IMG/VR virus record: IMGVR_UViG_3300023184_000082
Location: 1 to 64,000 of that record
From: a virus
Direction: 5' to 3' (one strand)
Length of the DNA: 64,000 nt
This document shows, piece by piece, positions 56,116 through 64,000 of the stretch. A model generated the notes under the pieces. It did not search any database, was not told the DNA's origin, and saw nothing but the letters and a program-made list of their open reading frames with translations. Both the position numbers and the translations under genes were made by a program. The first letter of the stretch is position 1; each line of letters begins with the position of its first letter.

Positions 56116-59100
56116 ATGAGTTGGCAGAGTCTACTTGCTACACAGGCTTTTAGAGGAGCAGGCAAGGTTACCGGTGGGGTTATGGAGCAACTTGCTGCGT
56201 CCCAAGGCGTTGCTCCAAGCCAGTTGGCTGCACAAGCACGTGAAGGCGCAACCGGAGCTCGGCAGCAAGACTACGATATTGGCCAATTTTCACGACAGAT
56301 CAAGGATATCGGCGGATCTCTGGAACAGCTGAACCGCTCATTCATCAATGCGGCAAAGGGTCTGGCTACAACTACTCAAGAAAACCTTACCATGATGAAG
56401 ATTGCCATGCGGAATGCTGGCAGTGATCCCAATTCGACCTTCAATGCAGCACGTGCGACACAAAGCACAATGGCCACCGCGTTTTATGGGGGCATGAACC
56501 GCGGACAATACATGCAGAATATCGATGCGCTGTCAACGTCCGGTGCGCTGGGAATTGGAAACAGGGGAACGTCAGGCGCGGGGATGTCCATTCAGGGCTA
56601 TAACCAGTCATTCACGTCAGCTGGTGGTGCGTCCGGAGGGTTCGGGACACGGGTTGATCAGTACGGAATGGCGTCAGCAGCCATGATGAATTCAATGGCC
56701 CAGCGTGGGGCGATGGGTATCAATGGCCGGGAAATCAATACGACGCTAGGGGCAGTCAACATGGCCGCCCAACGAACTGGCAATGCCATGCTGCATTCAG
56801 TTGCTCCCGGGGCATATGCCCAGCTGGAACAATCAGCCATGTCGGGAATGGCGCAATCGAATCCCGCAATGATGGCTGCGTATTCACTTGCCCGTCCGGG
56901 ACTGGTGAACCAGAACGCTACCGATCTTGCGCGAGCCCAAGAAGAGGTAAAGAGCCTCAAAGACCGATTAAGCAAGACAACGGATCAGGGTCAAAAGGAC
57001 AAGCTGACTGATTCTCTCTCCGTCCAGCAGGATCAGGTCTTGAAATTGACAGAACGGGGCAATATCCTTAATTCCAAGAGTGCGGGACCAATGGGTGCTC
57101 AGGCGGTCATGGAGAGTGGCAATCAATCGGCACAAGGCCAGATGGTTGTGGCAGCCTTGCAAAGCCGGATGAAAGGTCAGGATATCTACGCAGATACCAA
57201 TCGTTCCCTTATTGCGCGACAGCAAGTAGGGGCAATGTTTGGCATGTCGCAGATGCAGGTAAGCGCCATCGCATTGACGGAACGTGAGCGTCCAAAGGTG
57301 GAGGAGGCGCAAAGACAGGCAGACGAGTACAAGAAAACTGCATTTGACCGGACAGGAACCAGGAGAACCAGAGAAGATGTCGAGGCTGCAACCTATAGGG
57401 AAATGGAATCGGCTCAAGTCGATGGATCTAGAGTGCAGGGATATGCAAGGCAAGCGGGTGGAAATCAACAGAAACTTCATGAATTGATTCGGGGCGACGC
57501 AGATTTTGACGAGAAATCGTATTTTGACGCACAAAATTTGGCCACACGGGGAGGGTCCGAAGCCCAAGTTGCTGCAGCCCTTGGGACAAAAAACATGGCT
57601 ATGTTTGGCGGTGACGCATCTGCCGCATACAAACAGGTCAACTTGCGGGAGAACACAGCGAACCAAGTTCGGGCAGAAGGTGGTGGAAAAATCCTGGGTC
57701 TGGAATGGGGCAAGCAAGGCCCAGCGCGTTCGGATCGTGCGCAGGAAAACCTTGAAGCCATGTGGAGTCCTGTCATCGACAAGTCGTTTGCCCCCGGCGC
57801 TACCGTCGGTAGTGTTCGCAAGGAAGCTCTTGCGGCCGCGACACAAAGCGGCCAGTCACAAACATGGAAAAACGCATTGGACGATCAGCTTCGGGCAATA
57901 GAAAAGGACAGCTCGCTTACTACTGACACGCAAAGGTTGGACAGAGCGAGAGAGGTCATCAAGACGGGAACCGGGAAAGGTTTCACCAACGCGATAGTCG
58001 CTTCCGGTGAGCGGGACTATGGTGGCTACGGGGCTACAATGCGTCATGAACAATACAAGGCATCAGAAGACGCGACAAATCCCTTGCAAAAATCACAGGA
58101 ATCCGCTGTGGAGCTGGACAACAGTTTCAAGATCTTGGGAAGAAGTGCAAACGAAGCTGCCTTGTATTTGGGAAATCTTCGAGGAATGGTCGCCGGAGCA
58201 AACAATCGGCTTGGGCCACAAGGAGGATCACCAAGAGCGTTTGGTGGAAGCGTTTTCGGCGGTCTCACCAACATCGTTGGTGAGCGAGGATCCGAGGTAT
58301 TCGTTCCAAAGACCGATGGGACTATCATCAGCAACAAGGACATGCATGAAGGCATCGCGTCAAAATTCACATCCTCGCTTGCATCCATCAATCAAGCATT
58401 CACCAATGCCGTGCGCACGACAAGGACTGGCGGTTCATCGGGTGGTGGAGCAGGCGGGGCAACTGGCGGAGGTGGTGATTCGGTAAATGTCGGTGGGGAC
58501 GGGGATTATTTCGGGAAAGTAGCGGCGACATTCGAGTCGGGCGGCGATCCGGGGGCGGTATCTTCCGGCAAGGGGGATGCCGGTGGCAAAAGTTTCGGGG
58601 CTTTCCAGCTCTCCAGCAAGACCGGGTCGCTTCAGGCATTCCTGAACAAGACTGGATACGGAAAACAGTTCGAGGGAATGGACCTCAAGAATCCCGGCAA
58701 GGAAGTCGAGGCCAAGTGGAAGCAGCTCGCTTCTGATCCCGAGTTCATCAAGGCGCAATCCCAATATGCCAAGGAGAAATATTTTGATCCCCACATGGCA
58801 ATGCTCAAGAAGAACGGCATTGACCTTTCGGGCAAGGGTCGGGCGGTGGACGAGCTGGTTCTCAGTACGGCCAACCAGTATGGTGCCAACTCTTCAGTCC
58901 TGATGAATGCCTTCAAGGGCAAGAACGTCTCTCAAATGGAGCCCGAAGAGATCATCCGCCTAGCACAGGAATACAAGGCCGGATCAACGGGATCATACTT
59001 CGCCAGCAGCAGCGAAGCAGTACGCGCTGGGGTAAGAAACCGCATTGCCAAGGAACAGCAGATGTTGCTTGGCATGACAAAACGCGCGGAAGGAGGGGCC

Positions 59101-59358
59101 TTGGATGTCAACCAGCCATCACTGGTTGGTGAGAAGGGCCCCGAGATGTTTGTGCCAAACACTGGCGGTTCCGTTGTCCCTGCGTCCAAGACCAAGGAAT
59201 TGCTTGAGGGAAAAGATGGAGACGGATCAGCAAGCAAGGAAGTGTCAGGAAAGATTATTGTAGAATTTGTTGCTGATGGACAAAAAGTTGGCGAAACAGA
59301 ATTGAAATTCAACGGGCCAGATCAACGCATTTCCATCAATCCACGACGCAAGCATTAA
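56116..59358 (+). CDS. Tape measure protein with lysozyme-like domain, 1080 aa
   Basis: Sets tail length and is ejected ahead of the DNA. A GAGGA site precedes the ATG after a 93-bp gap that holds only weak -10-like strings. Residues 1-700 are long helices rich in Ala/Gln/Met (such as DIGGSLEQLNRSFINAAKGL). Two copies of the tape-measure motif VGExGxExFVP occur at about 721 (VGERGSEVFVP) and 1004 (VGEKGPEMFVP). Between them, residues about 795-985 match a lysozyme/transglycosylase-like fold: FESGGDPGAVSSGKGD with candidate catalytic Glu807, SFGAFQLSSKTGS, and ANQYGANSSVLMNAF. This domain should digest peptidoglycan during entry. Next is the baseplate hub. Confidence 0.9.
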   Translation: MSWQSLLATQAFRGAGKVTGGVMEQLAASQGVAPSQLAAQAREGATGARQQDYDIGQFSRQIKDIGGSLEQLNRSFINAAKGLATTTQENLTMMKIAMRNAGSDPNSTFNAARATQSTMATAFYGGMNRGQYMQNIDALSTSGALGIGNRGTSGAGMSIQGYNQSFTSAGGASGGFGTRVDQYGMASAAMMNSMAQRGAMGINGREINTTLGAVNMAAQRTGNAMLHSVAPGAYAQLEQSAMSGMAQSNPAMMAAYSLARPGLVNQNATDLARAQEEVKSLKDRLSKTTDQGQKDKLTDSLSVQQDQVLKLTERGNILNSKSAGPMGAQAVMESGNQSAQGQMVVAALQSRMKGQDIYADTNRSLIARQQVGAMFGMSQMQVSAIALTERERPKVEEAQRQADEYKKTAFDRTGTRRTREDVEAATYREMESAQVDGSRVQGYARQAGGNQQKLHELIRGDADFDEKSYFDAQNLATRGGSEAQVAAALGTKNMAMFGGDASAAYKQVNLRENTANQVRAEGGGKILGLEWGKQGPARSDRAQENLEAMWSPVIDKSFAPGATVGSVRKEALAAATQSGQSQTWKNALDDQLRAIEKDSSLTTDTQRLDRAREVIKTGTGKGFTNAIVASGERDYGGYGATMRHEQYKASEDATNPLQKSQESAVELDNSFKILGRSANEAALYLGNLRGMVAGANNRLGPQGGSPRAFGGSVFGGLTNIVGERGSEVFVPKTDGTIISNKDMHEGIASKFTSSLASINQAFTNAVRTTRTGGSSGGGAGGATGGGGDSVNVGGDGDYFGKVAATFESGGDPGAVSSGKGDAGGKSFGAFQLSSKTGSLQAFLNKTGYGKQFEGMDLKNPGKEVEAKWKQLASDPEFIKAQSQYAKEKYFDPHMAMLKKNGIDLSGKGRAVDELVLSTANQYGANSSVLMNAFKGKNVSQMEPEEIIRLAQEYKAGSTGSYFASSSEAVRAGVRNRIAKEQQMLLGMTKRAEGGALDVNQPSLVGEKGPEMFVPNTGGSVVPASKTKELLEGKDGDGSASKEVSGKIIVEFVADGQKVGETELKFNGPDQRISINPRRKH

Positions 59359-59369
59359 AAGGAGAATCG

Positions 59370-62300
59370 ATGAGCAGTCAAAATGCCAGCATATCTCCAC
59401 TTCTTCAGCGAATACAAGTGGGAAAATATGACATTACCGAATACGTACTCAGTTGCCAAGTGATGAAAGCCTTGGCAGAACCTGCTGGATTCTTTTCCAT
59501 TTCATTGCGGCCGGAAATTGTCAACGCCGCAATCGTGGATTTTTCAAATATCCAGATTAACGACTTTGTTGAAATCCGCGTGGGAAGAGTACTTGTGGAT
59601 ACACCGGGCGGCAAGGATGCCCCGATTGTCATGCGCGGATTGGTTGATGCCATAGAGATCAGTGAGGACTATGCCCAGGATATGGATGGCACACCGCAAC
59701 GAACCGTCTCCATCAGTGGCCGGGATCTCACCAAGCTGATCATTGACAAGAGCCTGTGGGTGCCACAGGAACAGTGGTCCGACTATTCCTTGGAACGAAC
59801 AAACATGATCCTTGGCCTTGATTCAGCGCTTGATGAAAAAAACTCCGAAACAAATCTGGATCAAAGCGTCTTTCAGGAAATCAAGCCGTGGATTGAAGGA
59901 ATCATGCAGAAGGTATTCAATGATCCGTTGGTCGGAATGGATTTTGGAAACAATGTGCGATTTTCCATTGATGTCAATCTGCCCAAGAATAACAATGCCG
60001 CAGAGCGCGTGAAGGCACAGGCTGGATTCACCCTGAATGGGTTCAAGGGAACCTTGTTCAATTACATTGAAACCTACATTGCCAGACCATTCATGGAAAT
60101 GTTCATTGAGGACTACGAACAGGAAACAAAACTCAAGATCCGTTGGGCACCTTTCCGAGATCGATGGGGCGATTTTCCTCGTCAGGCAACCGAGCACTTA
60201 GGCGGAAAAACAGACGACAAGAAGTGGGCATATGATGGAAATGCGCGATTCTGGTGGGACACCAAACGGGATCCCTACATGTCTGTCATCAACTCGAACG
60301 AAATTCTCAGCAAGAACATACGTCGTCACTCAGGTGATGTCTACACCTATTTCTTCACGACATGGGGTGGATTCACTCCGATGGATCCGAGAGCAGCAGA
60401 CAGGGGAATCTGGGATAGTGCGGAAAAGGAAGTGGCGGAGGAAACGGATACCTTTGTTGCTGGCCCAAGAAAATACCTGAATACCAATCCCCGGTTCAAC
60501 CCGCAATATGATTTCCTTGGAATGAAGAGGTTTGGGCTGAAGCCACTTGTCGTAGCTATTCCTTTCTGGACACAAGACGATGGGAAGGCGGAAGTCAGCG
60601 AAGAACGGGTTGTCGGGGAAGTCGGCGCCCCTGACCTCAGTGGTAGCACCGCATCGGCTTCGACCACGACAACCACCGTATCCTCGCTCTATGCATATAC
60701 CATCAAGAAAGAGAAGAAAGAGATATCTGAGCTTACACTTTACCAGTCACGCACCAAGGATGAAAATAAGAAACTTAACATACACAATCAAGTGAAGACT
60801 GCAGACTCTCCTGTCATCGATGTAAAGATATGGCCCAGAACACCGAAAATAATTTTGCCGGGTCTTAACTTAACATACACAAGACAAAGTTCCAGCCGAG
60901 ACAATGATGTGACCATGACCACTGATACGCCAAAACCTCACGCACGTCTTTCACATCAAACGGCATACTCAACGGATTTTCCTTTGCCAGCTGGGATAAC
61001 AGGAGATCTGAAGGTGTTTGTGGGAATGTATGCGGGTTCCCAACAATATGCTACTGTTATTTTTAGTACGGTAGATAAATCTGGAAATGCAATTCAGGAT
61101 GTTTCCATACCTGTGCATTGGGAGGGATTGAGCCCTCAATCTCTCGATGGAACGACGATCACCATACCCGTTAACGCTGTTGCGGGGAGATTTTCAATAC
61201 CCGGTGTCACTACACTGGATCCACTGCACGTTGCGGCAGACAGCTTCATCGGAGATTTCTATGTCACACATACGGAGAAAAAAACCAGTACGACTACGGC
61301 TGCGTCTGGAACCACGACCTCGACAACAGGTTCTTCCGGCATAAGAGGAAGGGACGCGGCGGTTAAGTGGGCACGAGAAGAGCTTGCAAGGAATCCGTCT
61401 GGATACCTGAGGGCTGGAATGACATATTGCGAAGAGTTCACAAGAAAAGCATTTAATAATACCACAACTTTCTACGCCGATGCCTGGGCCAATGCATCAG
61501 CAAACACGCTGGGCAATCACCTTCAAGACGCTGTGCTTGGAGATCTTGTCTTCTTCGTCAAACACGCTGACAATAAGCAGCATGGACATGTCGCGATCAT
61601 TAGCAAGATAGATGTTGGGAAAGACGGCAAAAAAAATTATTTCATGATCGGCGCATTAAATAGTGGATTAGAAGAAACATCCATTAACCAGAATGACTAT
61701 TGGCGTGGCAAGTTTCATGGTTATGGCACGGGAGAGAAATCCTACGGAGATGGCGTTCGAACCAAAACGGTTTCAACGACAGTTACCGTCCCTGCATCTG
61801 GACTTTCAGTCCCCGCAGGTGGTGGCACAAAGACCGTCATCGTGGATCGCGTCATGAAGGAAGCTGTTTCCGATGAAATCAGCACCCTCCTTGATGATTG
61901 CAATCAATGGATGTACGACACATTGCGACAAATGGACAAGTGTTATGCCGGAAAAATTCGCATCATCGGAAATCCTTTCATAAAGGTCGGCATGGAGCTG
62001 GTCATTGATGATGATGAAACGAATAATTATTCCGCGCAAAAATCATTCAAGAACAGGAATTCGGTGAACTATTCACAAAACATGGAGAAAAGCACAGACA
62101 CCCTTTCCGACAAGAAAGACACTAGGGAGCGGTACTATGTCGAATCCGTTCATCATTCATGGTCTGTATTTCCTCGTCCAAATTTTGTTACCGAGCTGGG
62201 TCTGACAAGAGGAATATTTGTCAGTGGCAAGGATGTTCCATTCGAAATCGGGGACAAGGGCGGATTTGCCGCAGCGAATACCGCATATGGTAACCAAGCA

Positions 62301-62372
62301 GTGAAAAAATTAAGCCAAGCAGAAAAAGACGCCATTAATCCGCCTCTCGTTGCCCCGATTGCCGAACCGTGA
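59370..62372 (+). CDS. Baseplate hub protein with embedded CHAP/NlpC-like peptidase, 1000 aa
   Basis: AAGGAG precedes the ATG. Residues 1-150 have the late-control-D/gp27-like hub pattern (GKYDITEYVLSCQVM, DFVEIRVG, MRGLVDAIEIS, TVSISGRDLTKLI). A charged and Thr-rich region follows. Residues about 655-800 look like a papain-fold peptidase (CHAP or NlpC/P60 type): YCEEFTRKAF with candidate nucleophile Cys687, GDLVFFVK, then HGHVAIIS with candidate His738/His740. After Thr/Ser-rich linkers the hub fold resumes (KIRIIGNPFIKVGMELVI; RYYVESVHHSW). The enzyme should cut peptide bonds of the cell wall at the tail tip. Together with the lysozyme domain upstream this gives two complementary wall hydrolases. 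Confidence 0.85.
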   Translation: MSSQNASISPLLQRIQVGKYDITEYVLSCQVMKALAEPAGFFSISLRPEIVNAAIVDFSNIQINDFVEIRVGRVLVDTPGGKDAPIVMRGLVDAIEISEDYAQDMDGTPQRTVSISGRDLTKLIIDKSLWVPQEQWSDYSLERTNMILGLDSALDEKNSETNLDQSVFQEIKPWIEGIMQKVFNDPLVGMDFGNNVRFSIDVNLPKNNNAAERVKAQAGFTLNGFKGTLFNYIETYIARPFMEMFIEDYEQETKLKIRWAPFRDRWGDFPRQATEHLGGKTDDKKWAYDGNARFWWDTKRDPYMSVINSNEILSKNIRRHSGDVYTYFFTTWGGFTPMDPRAADRGIWDSAEKEVAEETDTFVAGPRKYLNTNPRFNPQYDFLGMKRFGLKPLVVAIPFWTQDDGKAEVSEERVVGEVGAPDLSGSTASASTTTTTVSSLYAYTIKKEKKEISELTLYQSRTKDENKKLNIHNQVKTADSPVIDVKIWPRTPKIILPGLNLTYTRQSSSRDNDVTMTTDTPKPHARLSHQTAYSTDFPLPAGITGDLKVFVGMYAGSQQYATVIFSTVDKSGNAIQDVSIPVHWEGLSPQSLDGTTITIPVNAVAGRFSIPGVTTLDPLHVAADSFIGDFYVTHTEKKTSTTTAASGTTTSTTGSSGIRGRDAAVKWAREELARNPSGYLRAGMTYCEEFTRKAFNNTTTFYADAWANASANTLGNHLQDAVLGDLVFFVKHADNKQHGHVAIISKIDVGKDGKKNYFMIGALNSGLEETSINQNDYWRGKFHGYGTGEKSYGDGVRTKTVSTTVTVPASGLSVPAGGGTKTVIVDRVMKEAVSDEISTLLDDCNQWMYDTLRQMDKCYAGKIRIIGNPFIKVGMELVIDDDETNNYSAQKSFKNRNSVNYSQNMEKSTDTLSDKKDTRERYYVESVHHSWSVFPRPNFVTELGLTRGIFVSGKDVPFEIGDKGGFAAANTAYGNQAVKKLSQAEKDAINPPLVAPIAEP

Positions 62373-62395
62373 TCAAAGACTGACAGTAGGAAAAC

Positions 62396-64000
62396 ATGCC
62401 ACCAAAGACGATGTCTGGAGACTCATTTGCCGATCAGGCGCTCGGTGGACAATCGGCGTTATCGGGAATTGGTCAGCGAAGTGTTCATCATGATGCCACG
62501 CCATCCATGGTGTACGCGAGTGTCGTTGCGGTAAATTACGCAACACATTCCATTGATTGTGTCGGGATGGGATCGGTTCTCAATAACCGCTTCAACAATG
62601 TTGCCGTACTGTCCTCTTCGTTTACCAGCAAGGACGGAACGACAAATCTCCCGGTGATCAAGCGCCCAAGCGGATCGAGGGATCTCGACGCGACAAATCC
62701 TAGCAACGAGATTGACGCAATTGCCGTTCTGGTTTTTGCGCAAAATGATCCAACAAAACCTGTCTGCATAGGATTCCTGTACCCCAAGGAGCAAGGAGAA
62801 GTTCTTTTTGCGGAAGAAGGACTTTCCATAAACAGGCACAACAGCAACGTCTATGAGCGACTGGATAGCAAGGGGAACTGGGAATTCGTTTTCCCTGATT
62901 CAACCTACATGAAAATTGCCCGTACGGATGAGCTTCCCGACATTACCAATCTGACCGCCAAGAATGCAAACAATCCAAGAAGAAAATGGCAGATTGATTA
63001 TGATCACGACCGCATGATCATCCTCTCCCATGCGTTCGGATCGCAGTTGCGACTAGGCAAGGACGGGCTTGGAATCATCGGGGCGCGTCGCGATGGAGTA
63101 ATTGATCCCGCATCGGGTCTGCCAATCAGCACCCAGAACCTTTCATGGTCATTCAATAGCGACGGATCCATCGTTTCAAACTTCACATCACTCTCTTGGA
63201 CAACTCCGAACGGATCAACGTACAACATCGACAAGGATGGGAACATCGTTACCAACATGTCGTTGACGGTAAACAATTCCTTTACCGTCACTGGAACAAC
63301 GAATCTTCCATTTGAAACCTATGTCGATGGAAAGCGGATTGATCTGCTGATCTCCGAGATTGCAAAATGGTACACGGAAAATCATCATCATCAATATTAT
63401 GACAAGTATGGAGAAGGATCGACAGATACCCGATGGACAGATGGCGTGGAGATCACCGACACGCTGACCATTTCTCCTGCCAGCGGAGCCACCACTGGAG
63501 GAACCACTGCCGGAGGAACCACTGCGGATACAGGAACTGGCACTGCAGGAACTGGCACTGCATCCTTGCAGCTTTCAGTTGGCATTGAACCGTCAAAGAT
63601 CCTGTTTGATCTGGTAAGCAGCGAAGGAACATCGGAGTTTGCAGCGCATGCGGATCACGTGCATGGACTTGATGCCCCAGCCACTCCCACGCCTCTCACC
63701 GTCCTTGTTCCCGGTCTTGCTGGCGAAAGCTCAACTCCTGCACGAAGTGATCACAAGCACGAACTGATTGATGTCGCAGGATTGAAGGTTCCCAACATCT
63801 TCACCGCTTTCAACACATTTCAGGCGGGGATACAAGTCACATCGGCAAGCCTGTCCGTAGCATCACGCTGGATGGGAGCCACGGAGAATGGTGCTCCGGC
63901 GACGGGAACGTACAGCAAGGGTGATTTCGTCGTCGATGTAGCAGGATCGTTTTGGATCTGTACTGCCCCAGGCACACCAGGGACGTGGGTGCAGGCAGGA
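62396..64000 (+). CDS. Baseplate spike/fibre protein, 3' end outside window
   Basis: The ATG follows AGGA and the frame stays open for 535 codons to the right edge. Residues 1-170 (ASVVAVNYATHSIDCVGMG, later KPVCIGFLYPKEQGEVLF) resemble the OB-fold N-terminus of gpV/gp45-like spike proteins. Beta-helical strings follow (SWSFNSDGSIVSNF; YNIDKDGNIVTNM). A Gly/Thr low-complexity linker (GATTGGTTAGGTTADTGTG) comes next. Then come fibre-type HADHVHG and SDHKHEL histidine motifs and a domain with KGDFVVDVAGSFWICT, all common in receptor-binding fibres. It may be a spike fused to a fibre shaft. C-terminus missing. Confidence 0.78.
   Translation, partial: MPPKTMSGDSFADQALGGQSALSGIGQRSVHHDATPSMVYASVVAVNYATHSIDCVGMGSVLNNRFNNVAVLSSSFTSKDGTTNLPVIKRPSGSRDLDATNPSNEIDAIAVLVFAQNDPTKPVCIGFLYPKEQGEVLFAEEGLSINRHNSNVYERLDSKGNWEFVFPDSTYMKIARTDELPDITNLTAKNANNPRRKWQIDYDHDRMIILSHAFGSQLRLGKDGLGIIGARRDGVIDPASGLPISTQNLSWSFNSDGSIVSNFTSLSWTTPNGSTYNIDKDGNIVTNMSLTVNNSFTVTGTTNLPFETYVDGKRIDLLISEIAKWYTENHHHQYYDKYGEGSTDTRWTDGVEITDTLTISPASGATTGGTTAGGTTADTGTGTAGTGTASLQLSVGIEPSKILFDLVSSEGTSEFAAHADHVHGLDAPATPTPLTVLVPGLAGESSTPARSDHKHELIDVAGLKVPNIFTAFNTFQAGIQVTSASLSVASRWMGATENGAPATGTYSKGDFVVDVAGSFWICTAPGTPGTWVQAG

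Noticed and set aside
56968-57846. 292-codon open frame on the minus strand inside the tape measure gene
   Set aside because: Cys/Leu/Arg-rich shadow of a helical gene, opposite a well-supported protein and isolated on its strand.
1-64000. CRISPR array, insertion sequence, integrase or attachment site
   Set aside because: No regularly spaced repeats, transposase motifs or integrase motifs were seen; the only direct repeats are short coding repeats.

Overview
This window is part of a large double-stranded DNA tailed-phage genome with a contractile (myovirus-type) tail. It holds a prohead protease, scaffold, major capsid protein, sheath, two tube paralogues, tail assembly chaperone, tape measure, baseplate hub and spike/fibre genes in the usual virion order. 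Genes are packed, often with 1-60 nt overlaps, and most have clear Shine-Dalgarno sites (AAGGAGG/GGAGG type) and standard stop codons. I see no rRNA, tRNA, CRISPR array, integrase or insertion sequence. The bacterial host cannot be named from the sequence. The terminase and a recognisable portal are not in the window, or not in a form I recognise.

Layout. (1) Positions 1-3181: six genes on the minus strand, all of unknown function, one running off the left edge. (2) 3182-3236: a short divergent control region. (3) 3237-4093: two small plus-strand genes, one with a weak N-terminal hydrophobic segment and a long coiled coil. (4) 4101-34498: a 30 kb block dominated by three enormous proteins: 4202 aa with a C-terminal UvrD-like SF1 helicase; 4272 aa with a DprA-type SLOG domain, a NADAR (YbiA-like) domain and a YspA-type SLOG domain in a row; and 1316 aa with an HD phosphohydrolase domain. 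Small genes lie between and after them. (5) 34495-43279: a 1280-aa disordered protein, a Vsr/DUF559-like nuclease, small zinc-motif proteins and neck-type proteins. (6) 43280-47950: a long structured hairpin, prohead protease, acidic scaffold, major capsid protein and a hairpin/promoter junction. (7) 47979-64000: connector-type proteins, sheath, two tubes, a strong intrinsic terminator, a two-frame tail chaperone with a likely +1 frameshift, tape measure with a lysozyme-like domain, baseplate hub with an embedded Cys peptidase, and a spike/fibre gene that runs off the right edge.

How it may work together. The second half builds the head and contractile tail, with cell-wall hydrolase domains in the tape measure and hub to open the envelope. 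The three giant proteins look like polyvalent proteins in the sense of Iyer, Burroughs and Aravind: long multidomain polypeptides of phages and conjugative elements that enter the recipient with the DNA, as P1 DarB does. Their recognisable domains (helicase, DNA-processing Rossmann fold, ADP-ribose chemistry, nucleotide-sensing SLOG folds, HD phosphohydrolase) would suit early DNA protection and reversal or sensing of NAD/ADP-ribose-based defences. That function is inference; the domains and gene order are seen in the sequence. Most of the giant proteins (roughly the first 3100 residues of the first, and all but about 600 residues of the second) match nothing I recognise.
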